Assembly (NCBI RefSeq): GCF_933775445.1
Contig: NC_065874.1
Coordinates: 28,900,501 to 28,964,500, forward strand
Source: Argentina anserina
Taxonomy: Eukaryota; Streptophyta; Magnoliopsida; Rosales; Rosaceae
Reading direction: 5' to 3'
DNA: 64,000 bases
In this document: one piece after another, positions 63,549 through 64,000 of the stretch
Position numbering within the stretch: the first letter of the stretch is position 1
Layout of the letters: each line of letters begins with the position of its first letter
The notes under the pieces: generated by a model
The model's database searches: none
Seen by the model: the letters and a program-made list of their open reading frames with translations, nothing else
Told to the model about the DNA's origin: nothing
Program-made: the position numbers and the translations under genes

Positions 63549-64000
63549 CTACAAAACGAATACGGAATCGATTAGATTCAAGTATAATAGGAATTAGAAG
63601 GGGTGACGTATATGGTCACAAGAAAAATCTATGCAAGCGGCGATACTCATGATCGCACCCAAAACAGCGGCGCACTCAGGCGACCACACGAAAATCGATT
63701 AACTTCCCTTTCAAAACAATCGTGACTCCCCCAAGACCGTCACACAGAAAACATCAACCAAGAGGGGAAATCCATCCCTCTATAGTCTCATCGGCGTTAT
63801 AAGAAAGGCCGGAATTTAGACAAGAAGAAGGCTAATAGCGCCCGATATAATATATCTATACGTTCAAAAGCGGGAACGTTTATAGAAATTTACCTTTGAA
63901 GGTTTGTAGTATACGGAATTAGTTTCTCTTGAGCGAAGTCCTTGCTTGTGAATTTCACGTCTCTTGCGTGAATATGCGGGAGGAGCAATTTTGAATGCTT
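63549..64000 (-). other. copia 5' leader, window edge
   Basis: No gene. Minus-strand leader between gag and the unseen 5' LTR/primer binding site. It may contain an intron, given the splice acceptor-like sequence just before the gag ATG. Confidence 0.4.

Larger units (their letters stand above)
57169..64000 (-). mobile_element. Ty1/copia retrotransposon, minus strand, incomplete in window
   Basis: Gene order read on the minus strand is gag, protease, GAG-pre-integrase, integrase, RT, RNase H, which is Ty1/copia order. The 3' LTR and polypurine tract are at the left end; the 5' LTR is not in the window. Damage includes frameshifts in gag and integrase, several stops and loss of the protease active-site Asp, so this copy is not autonomous. 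Confidence 0.9.

Overview
The window is nuclear DNA from a flowering plant. Genes are split by GT-AG introns, the intergenic DNA is AT-rich, there are three plant metallothionein genes, and the rest is dominated by typical plant transposons. The gene families point to a eudicot; Rosaceae is a guess from general impression only. No bacterial genes, rRNA, canonical tRNA genes or CRISPR arrays are visible.

Layout. (1) 1-4.2 kb is intergenic with worn repeats. (2) 4.9-7.8 kb is a five-exon gene for a TRM/LONGIFOLIA-type protein (DUF4378), followed at 9.5-11.5 kb by a five-exon gene for an organellar Obg GTPase (OBGM-like). From memory, Arabidopsis has the same TRM32-OBGM neighbourhood. (3) A unit starting in the last TRM exon and covering the whole Obg gene is duplicated in tandem (about 7.73-13.2 kb and 13.32-19.1 kb). 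The second Obg copy is broken by a 370-bp Mutator-like element with a perfect 9-bp target duplication, and its 3' flank holds a 687-bp hAT-like insertion. (4) Three dispersed metallothionein genes lie at 21.0, 28.9 and 54.8 kb, each with three exons. They share promoter and 3' UTR blocks, so they are old duplicates pushed apart by transposons. The third lacks the C-terminal cysteine cluster. (5) 22-28 kb holds MITEs, SINEs, a 2.2-kb solo LTR and a hAT-like element. (6) 29.8-36.4 kb is a complete 6.57-kb CACTA element (3-bp target duplication AAT) without a recognisable transposase. It carries two long-period tandem arrays and spliceable coding fragments. (7) 36.4-40.3 kb is an LTR-like unit with a 710-bp hAT insertion and a multi-exon gene remnant. 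(8) 40.6-49.4 kb is a hAT relic with transposase remnant, into which a 7.6-kb Ty3/gypsy chromovirus-type element was inserted (target duplication ATTCA). (9) 50.9-53.2 kb is a related solo LTR. (10) 57.2 kb to the window end is a decayed Ty1/copia element on the minus strand; its 5' LTR lies outside the window.

Only five host protein genes look potentially functional: the TRM gene, the first Obg copy, and the metallothioneins at 21.0 and 28.9 kb, with the truncated one at 54.8 kb uncertain. The most informative points are the tandem TRM/Obg duplication and its disruption, the loss of a metal-binding domain in one metallothionein, the copia layout suggesting a separate gag transcript, and the arrays inside the CACTA element. 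Exon borders were read by eye from splice consensus and frame continuity; homology statements come from recognition of families, not searches.
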